Below are positions 34,164 to 42,583 of a stretch of DNA of 64,000 nt, in pieces. This DNA is from Acinetobacter schindleri CIP 107287. Lineage in GTDB: Bacteria > Pseudomonadota > Gammaproteobacteria > Pseudomonadales > Moraxellaceae. The stretch's first letter is position 1; the number at the start of each line of letters is the position of its first letter. The stretch spans positions 915,297 to 979,296 of the forward strand of contig NZ_KB849576.1 in the NCBI RefSeq assembly GCF_000368625.1. The letters run 5' to 3'. The notes beneath the pieces were generated by a model. The model did not search any database. It was not told the DNA's origin and was given only the letters and a program-made list of their open reading frames with translations. A program made the translations under genes and the position numbers.

Positions 34164-34287
34164 GATGTTGATCCTTGGGTTGATATTGGGAAGACTGTTT
34201 AATGTGAAAGCCTGCGCGTACGCTGAGTAGCTCAACCAGAAAGTGAAGCCATGGATGCATTTTTTTATTTGATGTCGGATTGTTCAC
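34156..34287 (-). CDS. Small leader ORF (43 aa) overlapping the NikR-like gene
   Basis: A GTG-started frame of 43 codons with a strong ribosome-binding site (AGGAG, 6 bases away). It begins about 42 bases after the predicted sigma-54 transcription start. It ends with TAA that overlaps the GTG start of the NikR-like gene, so the two look translationally coupled. The peptide has a short hydrophobic middle (Trp-Leu-His-Phe-Leu-Val-Glu-Leu-Leu) and a polar, His/Gln-rich end. I do not recognise it; it could be a coupling leader peptide. Confidence 0.4.
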   Translation of the reverse strand: MNNPTSNKKMHPWLHFLVELLSVRAGFHIKQSSQYQPKDQHRA

Positions 34288-34339
34288 GTGCATCTCCTGT
34301 GGATATTACAAAACCAGAATTTCGTATTACTTAGAAAAA

Positions 34340-34355
34340 TGCAGAAAGCGTGCCA
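34340..34355 (-). promoter_or_regulatory. Putative sigma-54 promoter of the allophanate hydrolase operon
   Basis: Minus strand reads TGGCAC-N5-CTGCA with exact -24/-12 spacing; the first base of the -12 half is the only mismatch. Predicted start near 34329. Confidence 0.72.
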
Positions 34356-34406
34356 ATTTTTAGTTATTTGGATGAGGTGAATAAACTTATATAAAAGGGC
34401 GAAAAA

Positions 34407-34433
34407 AAGCCCCATAACATTGAAATGGGGCTT
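34407..34433 (-). terminator. Terminator insulating the allophanate hydrolase promoter
   Basis: Perfect 9-bp stem AAGCCCCAT / ATGGGGCTT, followed on the minus strand by seven T. It stops transcripts arriving from the antitoxin-like gene just before the sigma-54 element. Confidence 0.85.
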
Positions 34434-34776
34434 GTTCTAAAGCAAAAGTAAGTTTTGTATTTCACCGGTTTATTCCATTTTGATTGCTCATGTCCTTGCT
34501 ATTCTTTTTATACATGAATGGTTAACCGATGTTTGTGATTGTGAGTGATCAAGTGTATTGCTCTCCTCTATTTATGTTGTATATAAATAAAAGCATAAAG
34601 CATGCCACAATATAAAATTGAATAGATTTAAGCACAATGCTTTTAAAATCTATCACATACATATAGTGAGCTAGATTAAGGAGGATTTACTTTTTTAAGT
34701 ATGCCTAAAAAATAGACCATTTTGCACCATGAGGGTTCGAGAGTGCATCAAAGTGTGGCTGAACATATTAAACTCT
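34434..34776. other. AT-rich intergenic stretch beside the antitoxin-like gene
   Basis: About 340 bases without a convincing gene. A ribosome-binding-like AAGGAGG (about 34680) is followed only by a four-codon frame. A plus-strand frame at 34728-34816 (starting near His-His-Glu-Gly-Ser) has no start codon and could be a gene remnant. No transposase or terminal repeat is seen. Confidence 0.4.
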
Positions 34777-35151
34777 TTAAGCGCGGTTTTTGTGAACTCG
34801 AGCTCGTAGGTCATTAATACTTATCTTTACAGTTTTTTCAGTTTCAACTTCTTCTGCAATTTTTAATAATTGACGATCTTCTTGAACAAGATTATTTAAA
34901 ATTTCATTTGCCTTTTCTAAAATTCGTTTTTGACTTTCAAGGCTACGCTTTCCTAAAAGTTCTTGTAAATTCTTTGCCATATTCCATTCATCCCTGAAAA
35001 TTCCTGTTTTGATTTTAACAAGAAAATTATTCACCTGATGTAATTTTAAGAATGATATTGTTTTGATAAAACCATTAGTGACCACTTCCATTGGGTTCTT
35101 TTTAAGGTCTGAAAAGCTTGCGACAAAGCGTGAGTGGATAATATTGTTCAT
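34777..35151 (-). CDS. Phd/YefM-like orphan antitoxin
   Basis: A 124-residue protein. The first third (Ala-Ser-Phe-Ser-Asp-Leu-Lys-Lys-Asn-Pro-Met-Glu-Val-Val) matches the N-terminal DNA-binding part of Phd/YefM antitoxins. The C-terminal end (Leu-Leu-Lys-Ile-Ala-Glu-Glu ... Val-Lys-Ile-Ser-Ile-Asn-Asp-Leu) is like the toxin-contacting tail of the same group. The middle is longer than usual. No toxin gene is adjacent on either side. I start it at the ATG at 35151; the frame to 35187 begins at a TTG. It is AT-rich like the OLD gene beside it. Confidence 0.6.
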   Translation of the reverse strand: MNNIIHSRFVASFSDLKKNPMEVVTNGFIKTISFLKLHQVNNFLVKIKTGIFRDEWNMAKNLQELLGKRSLESQKRILEKANEILNNLVQEDRQLLKIAEEVETEKTVKISINDLRARVHKNRA

Positions 35152-35212
35152 ATTAGTCGAGGTCCTAGATATGCAAGTAATCGTCAAGTAATTACCGTTT
35201 TAAAGATCTTTT

Positions 35213-35236
35213 AAAAGACTAATTAGTAGGTCTTTT
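35213..35236. repeat. Palindrome between the antitoxin-like gene and the OLD gene
   Basis: Arms AAAAGAC / GTCTTTT enclosing a second palindrome ACTAATTAGT. It lies in the 180-base divergent promoter region and is a plausible operator for the antitoxin-like protein. Confidence 0.45.
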
Positions 35237-35334
35237 AGTTAAGTCATATTTATCTTTTAATCACAAAAACAAAATGTTAAAGTTTAATTGGATTAATTTT
35301 TAAACTAAAAATTCAACTACAGATAAATATTATT

Positions 35335-37197
35335 ATGAAATTAATAGCACTTAAATTAGAAAATTTTAGGGGATATCAGGGCGAGAACTTGATATATATT
35401 GATTCAGATTTAACAGGAATCATTGGTAAAAATGATGCTGGTAAATCTACTATTTTAGAAGCACTAGATATTTTCTTTGAAAACTCTTCTTTAGATAAGA
35501 GTGATAAATGTGTGAACTGTACAGAAGAGGATAATATTTCAATAACTTGTATTTTTGATGACATTCCAACTTCTCTAACACTTGATGCAACGTCTGTCAC
35601 AACTTTACAAGAAGAGTATTTATTAAATTCAGAAGGTTACTTAGAAATTAAAAAAACATTTCGAGTAAATCAAAAAGTCTCTACTGACTTATGTCTCCTT
35701 GCTAAGTATCCAGATAATAATGGTTTAGATAATTTGATCATTTTGAAAAATGCAGATTTAAAAGCATTGTTTAAAACAAAAGGGTTAGATATATCTCAAG
35801 TACAAGATCAAAGATCTAATACATCTTTAAGACAATACCTTTTTCAATCTGAACCTTTAACATTCAGACTTAAAGAAGTTCCCCTAAATAAAGAAGATGC
35901 TAAAAATGTTTGGGACGCCTTAAAGAATTTTTTACCAATTTACGCTTTATTTAAGTCGGATCGAAATAGTAGTGATCAAGACAGTGAAGTCCAAGATCCT
36001 ATGAAATTAGCAATTAAGCATGCGCTCTCTGAAATTCAACCACAATTACAAAAAATCCAAGAACATATCAAAACTAAAGTTGAAGATGTAGCTGGGCGAA
36101 CTCTAGAGAAATTAGCCGAAATGGATTCAAATCTAGCACAAGATTTGATCCCAGATTTTTCCAAAGAACCTAAATGGGAATCTATTTTTTCTATGGCGTT
36201 AAGTTCAGAACAAGGAATACCTATTAATAAACGAGGAAGTGGTGTCAGAAGACTTATCTTATTAAATTTTTTTAGAGCTGAAGCAGAGAAAAAATTCCGG
36301 GAAGCAAATGGCCGATCAATAATCTATGCTATTGAAGAGCCTGAAACCTCACAACATCCTGATTATCAGGAGATGTTAATAAAAGCACTTCTTGATTTAT
36401 CTATATTGCCAAAAACTCAAATATTAGTAACTACTCATACCCCAGCCTTAGCGGGACTGATGCCTATTAGTAGTTTAAGATACATAACTAAGGATGAAAA
36501 AAATCAACATGTGATAGCCCATGCTGATTGTAATCACATTTTAAAATCAATCAGTTCAGATTTAGGCATACATCCTTTTGATGATATTTCTAATCTTCAA
36601 TGTCGTGGATATATCTTTGTTGAAGGTGTTTCAGATGTTGTATTTTTAAAGCACATATTTACAAAATTTGCAGAAAATGGATTGATTCAAAAAGATTATA
36701 TCGCTGAATTAGATGTACAACTTCTGATTAGTGGTGGAAGTGACAACTTAAAACATTGGGTAAATTATAAACTCATAGAATCTTTACAAAAACCATGGGC
36801 TGTATTTTTTGACTCAGACAATGATGGTCAAAAATGTCCTAAATATCAGCAAAATTTAGCCATAAAAGCAAAATATCCGAATATAATTTTTCATCTAACA
36901 AACAAAAGAGAATGTGAAAACTATTTACACCCAAACCTAATACTTAGGGTAACAAAAAATGAGGTTAATCATTCACCTGATGACTTTTCTGACCAAAAGG
37001 TAATATTGCAACCACTCTTGTTGCCATATAAATCAGTTAAGCAAACTAACATTATTGAAAAATTGTGGGACTTAACTACATGCGATGAAATCATACAAAG
37101 CTGTACAGACCAACAAGGAAATAATGAATTCCTTAAATTCATTAACCAAATCGAGGAAAGATTTGGTTTAGTGGAATTAGAAAAAAAGACCGCCTAA
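35335..37197 (+). CDS. OLD-family ATP-dependent nuclease (AAA ATPase plus TOPRIM)
   Basis: A 620-residue protein. The ATPase half has Walker A Gly-Lys-Asn-Asp-Ala-Gly-Lys-Ser-Thr (31-39), a signature-like Lys-Arg-Gly-Ser-Gly-Val-Arg-Arg and Walker B Tyr-Ala-Ile-Glu-Glu-Pro-Glu (about 331). The C-terminal TOPRIM domain has Val-Glu-Gly-Val-Ser-Asp (about 428) and Asp-Ser-Asp-Asn-Asp-Gly (about 492). No UvrD-like helicase (GajB) follows, so it is a stand-alone class 1 OLD protein, a family implicated in phage defence. It interrupts the guanidine genes and is visibly more AT-rich than them. Confidence 0.88.
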   Translation: MKLIALKLENFRGYQGENLIYIDSDLTGIIGKNDAGKSTILEALDIFFENSSLDKSDKCVNCTEEDNISITCIFDDIPTSLTLDATSVTTLQEEYLLNSEGYLEIKKTFRVNQKVSTDLCLLAKYPDNNGLDNLIILKNADLKALFKTKGLDISQVQDQRSNTSLRQYLFQSEPLTFRLKEVPLNKEDAKNVWDALKNFLPIYALFKSDRNSSDQDSEVQDPMKLAIKHALSEIQPQLQKIQEHIKTKVEDVAGRTLEKLAEMDSNLAQDLIPDFSKEPKWESIFSMALSSEQGIPINKRGSGVRRLILLNFFRAEAEKKFREANGRSIIYAIEEPETSQHPDYQEMLIKALLDLSILPKTQILVTTHTPALAGLMPISSLRYITKDEKNQHVIAHADCNHILKSISSDLGIHPFDDISNLQCRGYIFVEGVSDVVFLKHIFTKFAENGLIQKDYIAELDVQLLISGGSDNLKHWVNYKLIESLQKPWAVFFDSDNDGQKCPKYQQNLAIKAKYPNIIFHLTNKRECENYLHPNLILRVTKNEVNHSPDDFSDQKVILQPLLLPYKSVKQTNIIEKLWDLTTCDEIIQSCTDQQGNNEFLKFINQIEERFGLVELEKKTA

Positions 37198-37212
37198 GCG
37201 GTCTTTTTTTCT
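37183..37212. terminator. Bidirectional terminator between the OLD gene and the carboxylase gene
   Basis: Stem AAGACCGC / GCGGTCTT around the loop CTAA, with an A-run before it and seven T after. It overlaps the end of the OLD coding sequence and ends just before the converging carboxylase stop. Confidence 0.88.
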
Positions 37213-37218
37213 AATTCC

Positions 37219-40200
37219 TCAAGCCACTGGCGCTAACGTAAACAACACCTGCCCCGTTTTCACCGTTTGCCCTTTTTCAATGGTAATCGCTTCAACCTTC
37301 ATACGCTCAGGCGCAATAATCGGAATCTCAATCTTCATCGCTTCAATCACTGCAAGCGTTGCACCCTCTTCCACAATATCCCCCGACTGACATTCAATTT
37401 TCCAAATTGAACCCGGCATATGCGATTCCACTGCACACCCCCCCTCAGGCACTTCAACACCCTCACCATCATCCACGGCATCCAGGCTTTCAGAGACATA
37501 TTCTGCAAGCCCTGCTTCATGCCAACGTTTACGCTCCGCATCAAAGTTGGCTTGTTGTACCGCTTTAAAGGCAGAAATAGATTCTTGATTTTCCGTTAAG
37601 AAGTCATTGTATTCTTTGAGGTTCAATACACCTTCTTCAATACGCAGTTTTAAACGACCCGCTTTAAAGTCCTCACGCATCTGCATCAACTCGGACTCAG
37701 ACACTTCATAAAACTTAATTTGGTCAAAGAAGCGTAATAACCACGGCATACCTTGCTCAAAATCAGGGTTTTTACGGTAGCGTGACCACATTTGCGAAGT
37801 ACGACCCACAAATTGATAGCCACCCGGACCTTCCATGCCGTACACGCACATATATGCACCGCCGATCCCCACAGCATTTTCAGGTGTCCATGTCCGTGCA
37901 GGGTTATATTTGGTGGTGACTAAACGCTGACGTGGATCAAGTGGCGTTGCCACAGGCGCACCCAAATACACATCACCCAAGCCCATGACCAAATAACTTG
38001 CGTTATAGACCACATCTTTCACGGCTTGTTTGTCTTTTAAGCCATTAATACGACGGATAAACTCGATATTGTCAGGACACCACGGTGCATCAGGTCGCAC
38101 AGTTTGCATATAGCGTTCTGTTGCGAGTTGGGTTTGTGAATCTTCCCACGCAAGCGGTAAATACACGGTGCGTGATGGCACTTGCATCTCGGTCACATCA
38201 GGCAGTTGTTCTTCTGCGACTTGAAGCATACGCAATAAATCAATTTGATCAAGCTGAGTCGAATCAAAATGAATTTGCAGTGAACGAATACCCGGTGTCA
38301 GGTCAATAATGCCTTGAATATTTTGATCTTTGACCCATTGCATCAGCGCATGAATACGGAAACGTAGGTTTAAATCTAAAACCAATTCGCCATATTCAAC
38401 GAGCATATAGTTATTGCCCGCAGGGCGATACACCACGTCAGGCGTACCATTTTGACCTTTTAAAGTATCTAAAATCGCAGATTTCAACGTGCGGATTTCA
38501 GGATAGAACGACTCATCAAATGCCACAGCTTGCGTATCTTCAGCAGTTAATTGCGCATGATATTTTTCATTCAGCAATTTTGCTTGATGGTAACTCACAG
38601 GCACAAATTTCACTTTATCGCCTGCTTTGAGCTGACCAAGTTTCCACAGTTCAGAATTGATCACCACCGCAGGACAGACAAAACCACCAAGGCTTGGACC
38701 ATCTGGACCCAAGATAATTGGCATATCCCCAGTAAAGTCGATGGCACCAATCGCATAAGCATTGTCGTGAATATTGGATGGATGCAGACCTGCTTCACCA
38801 CCGTCTTGACGTGCCCATTCAGGTTTTGGACCAATCAGACGGATACCGGTACGGCTTGAATTAAAGTGAATTTCAAACTCGTTGGCAAAGAAGGTATCTA
38901 TGTCGTTTTTGGTAAAGAAATCCGGTGCACCATGTGGACCATACATTACCGCAATTTCCCAAGAATTGGAAAATGTCGGGATTTGATCTTGGCTTAATGC
39001 TTTCACTTCATCCGATGTAAATGCTGTGATTGGAAGCATATCGCCAATCAACAAGTTACGACCTGCATGACCGCCAAACTGACCCAAGGTAAAGGTTGCT
39101 TGTGAACCTAAGTATTCAGGGACGTTTAGACCGCCTTTGATGCCAATATAAGTACGGCAACCTGTGGCGATCTTGCCACATTTCAGCACCTGACCTTTAC
39201 GTACATTCACGGTTTGCCACATCGGAACTTGAACGCCATCCAAAGTCGATGGCATATCGCCACCTGCGAGTACAATTTGGCTATCGCAATGGAATTTTAA
39301 AGTTGGCCCTTGTAGCGTACATTCTAAACCTGCGGTGTTATACACATTGCCAAGCAACTGGTTTGCCACATTTAAAGACAATGGATCAATCGCACCTGAT
39401 GGCGGAACACCGACATCCCAATAGCCCAAACGTCCTGTCACATCTTGCACGGCGGTTTGAATGCCGGCTTGAAGCACTTCAATTTTTTGAGTTTTCCACT
39501 CAAAGGTATTTAAGAAACGTGTGGTTTGTGTGCCTGCTTTAAATACATCGCAGTCGATAATGTTTTGTAGATATTCAAGATTGGTTTCAATCCCGGCAAC
39601 TTGAGTCTTTGCCAACGTGGCGGTCATGGCTTGAATCGCTGATGCACGATCATCCGCAGTCACAATGATTTTGGCAATCATTGGGTCATAGAAAGATGAG
39701 ACATTTGAGCCTGTTTCTACCCACGTTTCATTACGGGCATTCTCATCGAATTCGACATGAGTCAGTAAGCCTGCGCTTGGTTGGAAGTTTTTAATTGGGT
39801 CTTCGGCATATAAACGCACTTGAATCGAATGACCTTTAGATTCAAGCTGTGCTGTTGGCGGCGTCCAATCACCACTGCCTAAAGTCACCATCCATTCTAC
39901 TAAATCGACACCAAAGACTTGCTCGGTGACACCGTGCTCAACTTGCAGACGAGTATTCACTTCCAAGAAATAAAATTCTTGCGTGTCGGTATCCATGACA
40001 AATTCAACGGTACCCGCAGAACGGTAATTCACCGACTGCATCAGTTGAATGGCGACATTTTGGATATAGGCACGTTGCGTATCATTGAGATGCGGTGCTG
40101 GCGTTTCCTCAATTACTTTTTGGTTACGACGTTGTACCGAACAATCACGCTCACCGAGCGCAATCACTTGACCTTTGCCATCACCAAAAATTTGTACTTC

Positions 40201-40824
40201 GATGTGACGGGCGTTTTGCACGAATTTTTCAAGATACAAACCGGCATCTTTAAAGTTGGCTTGGGCTAAATAGGATACGGTTGCATAGGCATCTTTCAGT
40301 TCAGCTTCGTTCCATACCAAGCGCATGCCGATCCCACCGCCACCTGCGGTACTTTTTAGCATCACAGGATAGCCAATACGTTCCGCTTCTAGCAGTGCTT
40401 CGGCTTTATCAGCCAACAATTGACTGCCCGGAAGTAATGGCACATTGGCTTGAATTGCCAATTCACGTGCGGTGTGTTTCAGACCAAAGGCTTTCATTTG
40501 TTCGGCATTTGGCCCTAAGAATACAATGCCTTGTGCTTCACACAGATTACAGAATTCGGCATTTTCAGAGAGGAAGCCATAGCCCGGGTGAATCGCTTCT
40601 GCACCGGTTTGTTTTGCGACTTCTAAGATTTTATCGACATTTAAATAACTTTGGCTCGCAGGTGCATCACCAATGAAAACAGCTTCATCGGCTAAAGTCA
40701 CATGTAATGAATCACGGTCGGCTTCTGAATAGACGGCAACCGATTGGATGCCTAATTTTTTAAGGGTACCAATAACACGACACGCAATTGCACCACGGTT
40801 GGCGATGAGAACTTTATTAAACAT
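37219..40824 (-). CDS. Biotin-dependent guanidine/urea carboxylase
   Basis: A 1201-residue single-chain enzyme. It comprises biotin carboxylase (residues 1-450, Gly-Gly-Gly-Gly-Ile-Gly ATP loop), the KipA- and KipI-like carboxyltransferase parts (about 470-1100), and a biotinyl domain with the biotin-lysine in Ala-Met-Lys at residue 1164. Historically annotated as urea carboxylase. Members preceded by guanidine riboswitches and DUF1989 genes carboxylate guanidine to carboxyguanidine, which fits here since both signs are present. It follows the first DUF1989 gene by 3 bases. I could not check the active-site residue that separates urea from guanidine enzymes. Confidence 0.9.
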   Translation of the reverse strand: MFNKVLIANRGAIACRVIGTLKKLGIQSVAVYSEADRDSLHVTLADEAVFIGDAPASQSYLNVDKILEVAKQTGAEAIHPGYGFLSENAEFCNLCEAQGIVFLGPNAEQMKAFGLKHTARELAIQANVPLLPGSQLLADKAEALLEAERIGYPVMLKSTAGGGGIGMRLVWNEAELKDAYATVSYLAQANFKDAGLYLEKFVQNARHIEVQIFGDGKGQVIALGERDCSVQRRNQKVIEETPAPHLNDTQRAYIQNVAIQLMQSVNYRSAGTVEFVMDTDTQEFYFLEVNTRLQVEHGVTEQVFGVDLVEWMVTLGSGDWTPPTAQLESKGHSIQVRLYAEDPIKNFQPSAGLLTHVEFDENARNETWVETGSNVSSFYDPMIAKIIVTADDRASAIQAMTATLAKTQVAGIETNLEYLQNIIDCDVFKAGTQTTRFLNTFEWKTQKIEVLQAGIQTAVQDVTGRLGYWDVGVPPSGAIDPLSLNVANQLLGNVYNTAGLECTLQGPTLKFHCDSQIVLAGGDMPSTLDGVQVPMWQTVNVRKGQVLKCGKIATGCRTYIGIKGGLNVPEYLGSQATFTLGQFGGHAGRNLLIGDMLPITAFTSDEVKALSQDQIPTFSNSWEIAVMYGPHGAPDFFTKNDIDTFFANEFEIHFNSSRTGIRLIGPKPEWARQDGGEAGLHPSNIHDNAYAIGAIDFTGDMPIILGPDGPSLGGFVCPAVVINSELWKLGQLKAGDKVKFVPVSYHQAKLLNEKYHAQLTAEDTQAVAFDESFYPEIRTLKSAILDTLKGQNGTPDVVYRPAGNNYMLVEYGELVLDLNLRFRIHALMQWVKDQNIQGIIDLTPGIRSLQIHFDSTQLDQIDLLRMLQVAEEQLPDVTEMQVPSRTVYLPLAWEDSQTQLATERYMQTVRPDAPWCPDNIEFIRRINGLKDKQAVKDVVYNASYLVMGLGDVYLGAPVATPLDPRQRLVTTKYNPARTWTPENAVGIGGAYMCVYGMEGPGGYQFVGRTSQMWSRYRKNPDFEQGMPWLLRFFDQIKFYEVSESELMQMREDFKAGRLKLRIEEGVLNLKEYNDFLTENQESISAFKAVQQANFDAERKRWHEAGLAEYVSESLDAVDDGEGVEVPEGGCAVESHMPGSIWKIECQSGDIVEEGATLAVIEAMKIEIPIIAPERMKVEAITIEKGQTVKTGQVLFTLAPVA

Positions 40825-40827
40825 GGC

Positions 40828-41490
40828 TTATTCCTCGCCTTCACGGACAATCAATTGAATTTTTGTTGGGTTATAGGCATTACATGGGTTATTGAGCTGT
40901 GGGCAGTTTGAAATGAGGACGATTAAATCCATCTCCGCTTTAATCTCCACATATTTCCCCGGAGCAGAAATACCATCATCAAATTTCAAATGACCATCTG
41001 AAGTTACAGGTACATTCATAAAGAAATTAATATTTGGACCGATATGGCGCACATTCAAACCATGCTTTTTCGCAATCGGATGTTGTGACAATGCAATCAT
41101 GAAATTGTTACGGCAACTGTGCATTGGGTATTTGTCATGGGCATAACGAACCGTGTTACTTTCACATGAACACGCACCGCCTAAAGTATCGTGACGACCA
41201 CAGTTATCATCATGAATAGTGGCGATTTTATTAGCAAAGTTTGTGTATAACGCTGTGCCTTTTTCTAAATATATTTGACGATTCATCGCCAAGGTATCGG
41301 TTGCGCTATAACGCTCTTCTGGGTTTGATGCGGAAATAAATAAGGTATCTACCGCCTGGTTGCCTTCTAGATCTACAATACGGAAATACTGTCCTTTTTT
41401 GACTTCGCACATCCACGCTTCACCGGCAGGACAAACTTCGCTGAGTACTGGTTTTTCATGATTTTGTGTTGGGTTTACGAGTGCAGTCAT
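40828..41490 (-). CDS. DUF1989 protein, carboxyguanidine deiminase subunit (urea carboxylase-associated protein)
   Basis: A 220-residue DUF1989 protein. It carries the conserved Asn-Cys-Gly-Arg-His-Asp segment and a cluster of Cys (Cys-x-Cys, then Ser-Cys-Arg) that likely holds zinc. With its paralogue from the next gene it would deiminate carboxyguanidine to allophanate plus ammonium. The ATG at 41490 has GGGG seven bases upstream and is preferred over the one at 41496. It lies between its paralogue (11-base gap) and the carboxylase (3-base gap). Which subunit is CgdA and which CgdB I cannot say. Confidence 0.88.
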   Translation of the reverse strand: MTALVNPTQNHEKPVLSEVCPAGEAWMCEVKKGQYFRIVDLEGNQAVDTLFISASNPEERYSATDTLAMNRQIYLEKGTALYTNFANKIATIHDDNCGRHDTLGGACSCESNTVRYAHDKYPMHSCRNNFMIALSQHPIAKKHGLNVRHIGPNINFFMNVPVTSDGHLKFDDGISAPGKYVEIKAEMDLIVLISNCPQLNNPCNAYNPTKIQLIVREGEE

Positions 41491-41501
41491 GATCATTCCC
41501 C

Positions 41502-42239
41502 TTAAGCAGTTAAAGCGTAGTAGCGGTTATTATTTTGGAATGCACGCTGATTTTGCGGGCATGAATCACGGCAGACATCTGTCTCGCCTAAAGGAAGTGC
41601 TTTAAAGAGTGATAGTTGAATATCAGCTGGTGCATATTCAGATGAGTTATCTAAGGCATGTGGTGCGCTGGATAAAAACACCAAACAATCCATTTCAAAA
41701 CGCAGTTCAATCACTTGATCGGTATTATCCGATGCCACATAAGACAAGTTGCCATTGTCATCAGGTTGAACTTTAGAAAATAGGTTTAAGGTGCTGCTGA
41801 GGTCGGTTGCGGATAATCCAAATTTGGTCATCTCAAGTAATAAGCTGTCTTTGCCGTTGCGGTACATCTCGTTACGGGCATCTTGAAAGGTCTTTTGACC
41901 AAATTGATTTTCAATTTGCTGTGCAGTACTTGGTGCACAAAAAGCATCATTCCAACCGTGATCATCTTTGACAATCGAGACCATGGCACGACCCAAATCA
42001 GAGGTTAAAATATGCCCAGTACTTAAAAATGCCGTGTGTTGCCCTTTTAAGCTGTCTGGCATGTTATAGCGTTCAAGTTTATCTCCGCTATTCACGCAGT
42101 ACAGTGAAACATTGGCATTTGCACCTAAGGATTTGAGTTGTAAAACTGCGCCACGCTGAATGCGTGCTGACCAGTGGTGTCCACCCGGTAAACGTTCAGT
42201 CCAAAGGACTTGATCTTCGTGATAAGTTGTTGTGCTCAT
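41502..42239 (-). CDS. DUF1989 protein, second carboxyguanidine deiminase subunit (urea carboxylase-associated protein)
   Basis: A 245-residue DUF1989 protein, paralogous to its neighbour (Asp-Asp-Asn-Gly-Asn-Leu, Met-Asp-Cys-Leu-Val-Phe-Leu-Ser-Ser-Ala-Pro-His) but lacking the Cys cluster: the equivalent place reads Asp-His-Gly-Trp-Asn-Asp-Ala-Phe-Cys. This suggests a structural or partner role in the heteromer. First gene after the guanidine-I riboswitch. The ATG at 42239 is spaced 9 bases from GGGG, better than the one at 42245. Confidence 0.88.
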   Translation of the reverse strand: MSTTTYHEDQVLWTERLPGGHHWSARIQRGAVLQLKSLGANANVSLYCVNSGDKLERYNMPDSLKGQHTAFLSTGHILTSDLGRAMVSIVKDDHGWNDAFCAPSTAQQIENQFGQKTFQDARNEMYRNGKDSLLLEMTKFGLSATDLSSTLNLFSKVQPDDNGNLSYVASDNTDQVIELRFEMDCLVFLSSAPHALDNSSEYAPADIQLSLFKALPLGETDVCRDSCPQNQRAFQNNNRYYALTA

Positions 42240-42267
42240 TTGCATCTACCCCAAGCTTTTAACGGTT

Positions 42268-42376
42268 TACCTCCCGGGCTTTTATCCCTCCGTGTAGCGA
42301 TCAGTGTTTCCTTTCGCCGTGAACTCTCGGTCTCAGACATACATGAAACTTCATGTATCGGAACCCTAGATCACTT
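42268..42376 (-). ncRNA. Guanidine-I (ykkC) riboswitch
   Basis: On the minus strand, in order: CTAGGGTTCCG; a perfect 8-bp hairpin ATACATGA / TCATGTAT; GACCGAGAG; ACACGG; and GGGATAAAAGCCCGGGAGG. These are the conserved elements of the guanidine-I aptamer in their usual order and spacing. It begins right at the predicted sigma-54 start and ends about 28 bases before the DUF1989 start. No T-rich terminator lies between aptamer and ATG, so control is more likely translational or by an aptamer-overlapping hairpin. Guanidine should turn the operon on. Confidence 0.9.
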
Positions 42377-42394
42377 TATGATGAGCTTGATAGA

Positions 42395-42410
42395 TGCAAA
42401 GGCTGTGCCA
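42395..42410 (-). promoter_or_regulatory. Sigma-54 promoter of the riboswitch-carboxylase operon
   Basis: Minus strand reads TGGCAC-N5-TTGCA, a full consensus match at exact -24/-12 spacing. The predicted start near 42384 falls at the 5' edge of the riboswitch. Upstream lie two NtrC-like half-sites, GGTGCA (42471) and TGCACC (42510). Confidence 0.85.
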
Positions 42411-42523
42411 ATTTAGTAATACTGTTTTTCTATTTAGTAATACTTTTTGGGGTTTTAACTGATCAATTCAGGTGCAAGAATCTGTTATAGGCATCAAGAT
42501 GCACCAAAACACAAAAATCCCAG

Positions 42524-42549
42524 CATAGGCCGGGATTTTCAAATCTATA
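42524..42549 (-). terminator. Terminator of the LysR gene
   Basis: Stem AAAATCCC / GGGATTTT with a 10-base loop, T-rich on the minus strand. It stops the LysR transcript before the sigma-54 element downstream. Confidence 0.8.
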
Positions 42550-42583
42550 GATGAGGACTAAGTCCGGGTCTATAGCTGCAGGA

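Noticed and set aside
34777..35151. Frameshift joining two unrelated pieces in the antitoxin-like gene
   Set aside because: Reading the other frames did not restore a better protein, and both ends fit one Phd-like chain with a long middle.
37219..42239. Reading the carboxylase set as a plain urea degradation system
   Set aside because: The guanidine-I riboswitch and the two DUF1989 genes point to guanidine; urea use alone would not need the deiminase. The carboxylase active-site residue remains unchecked.
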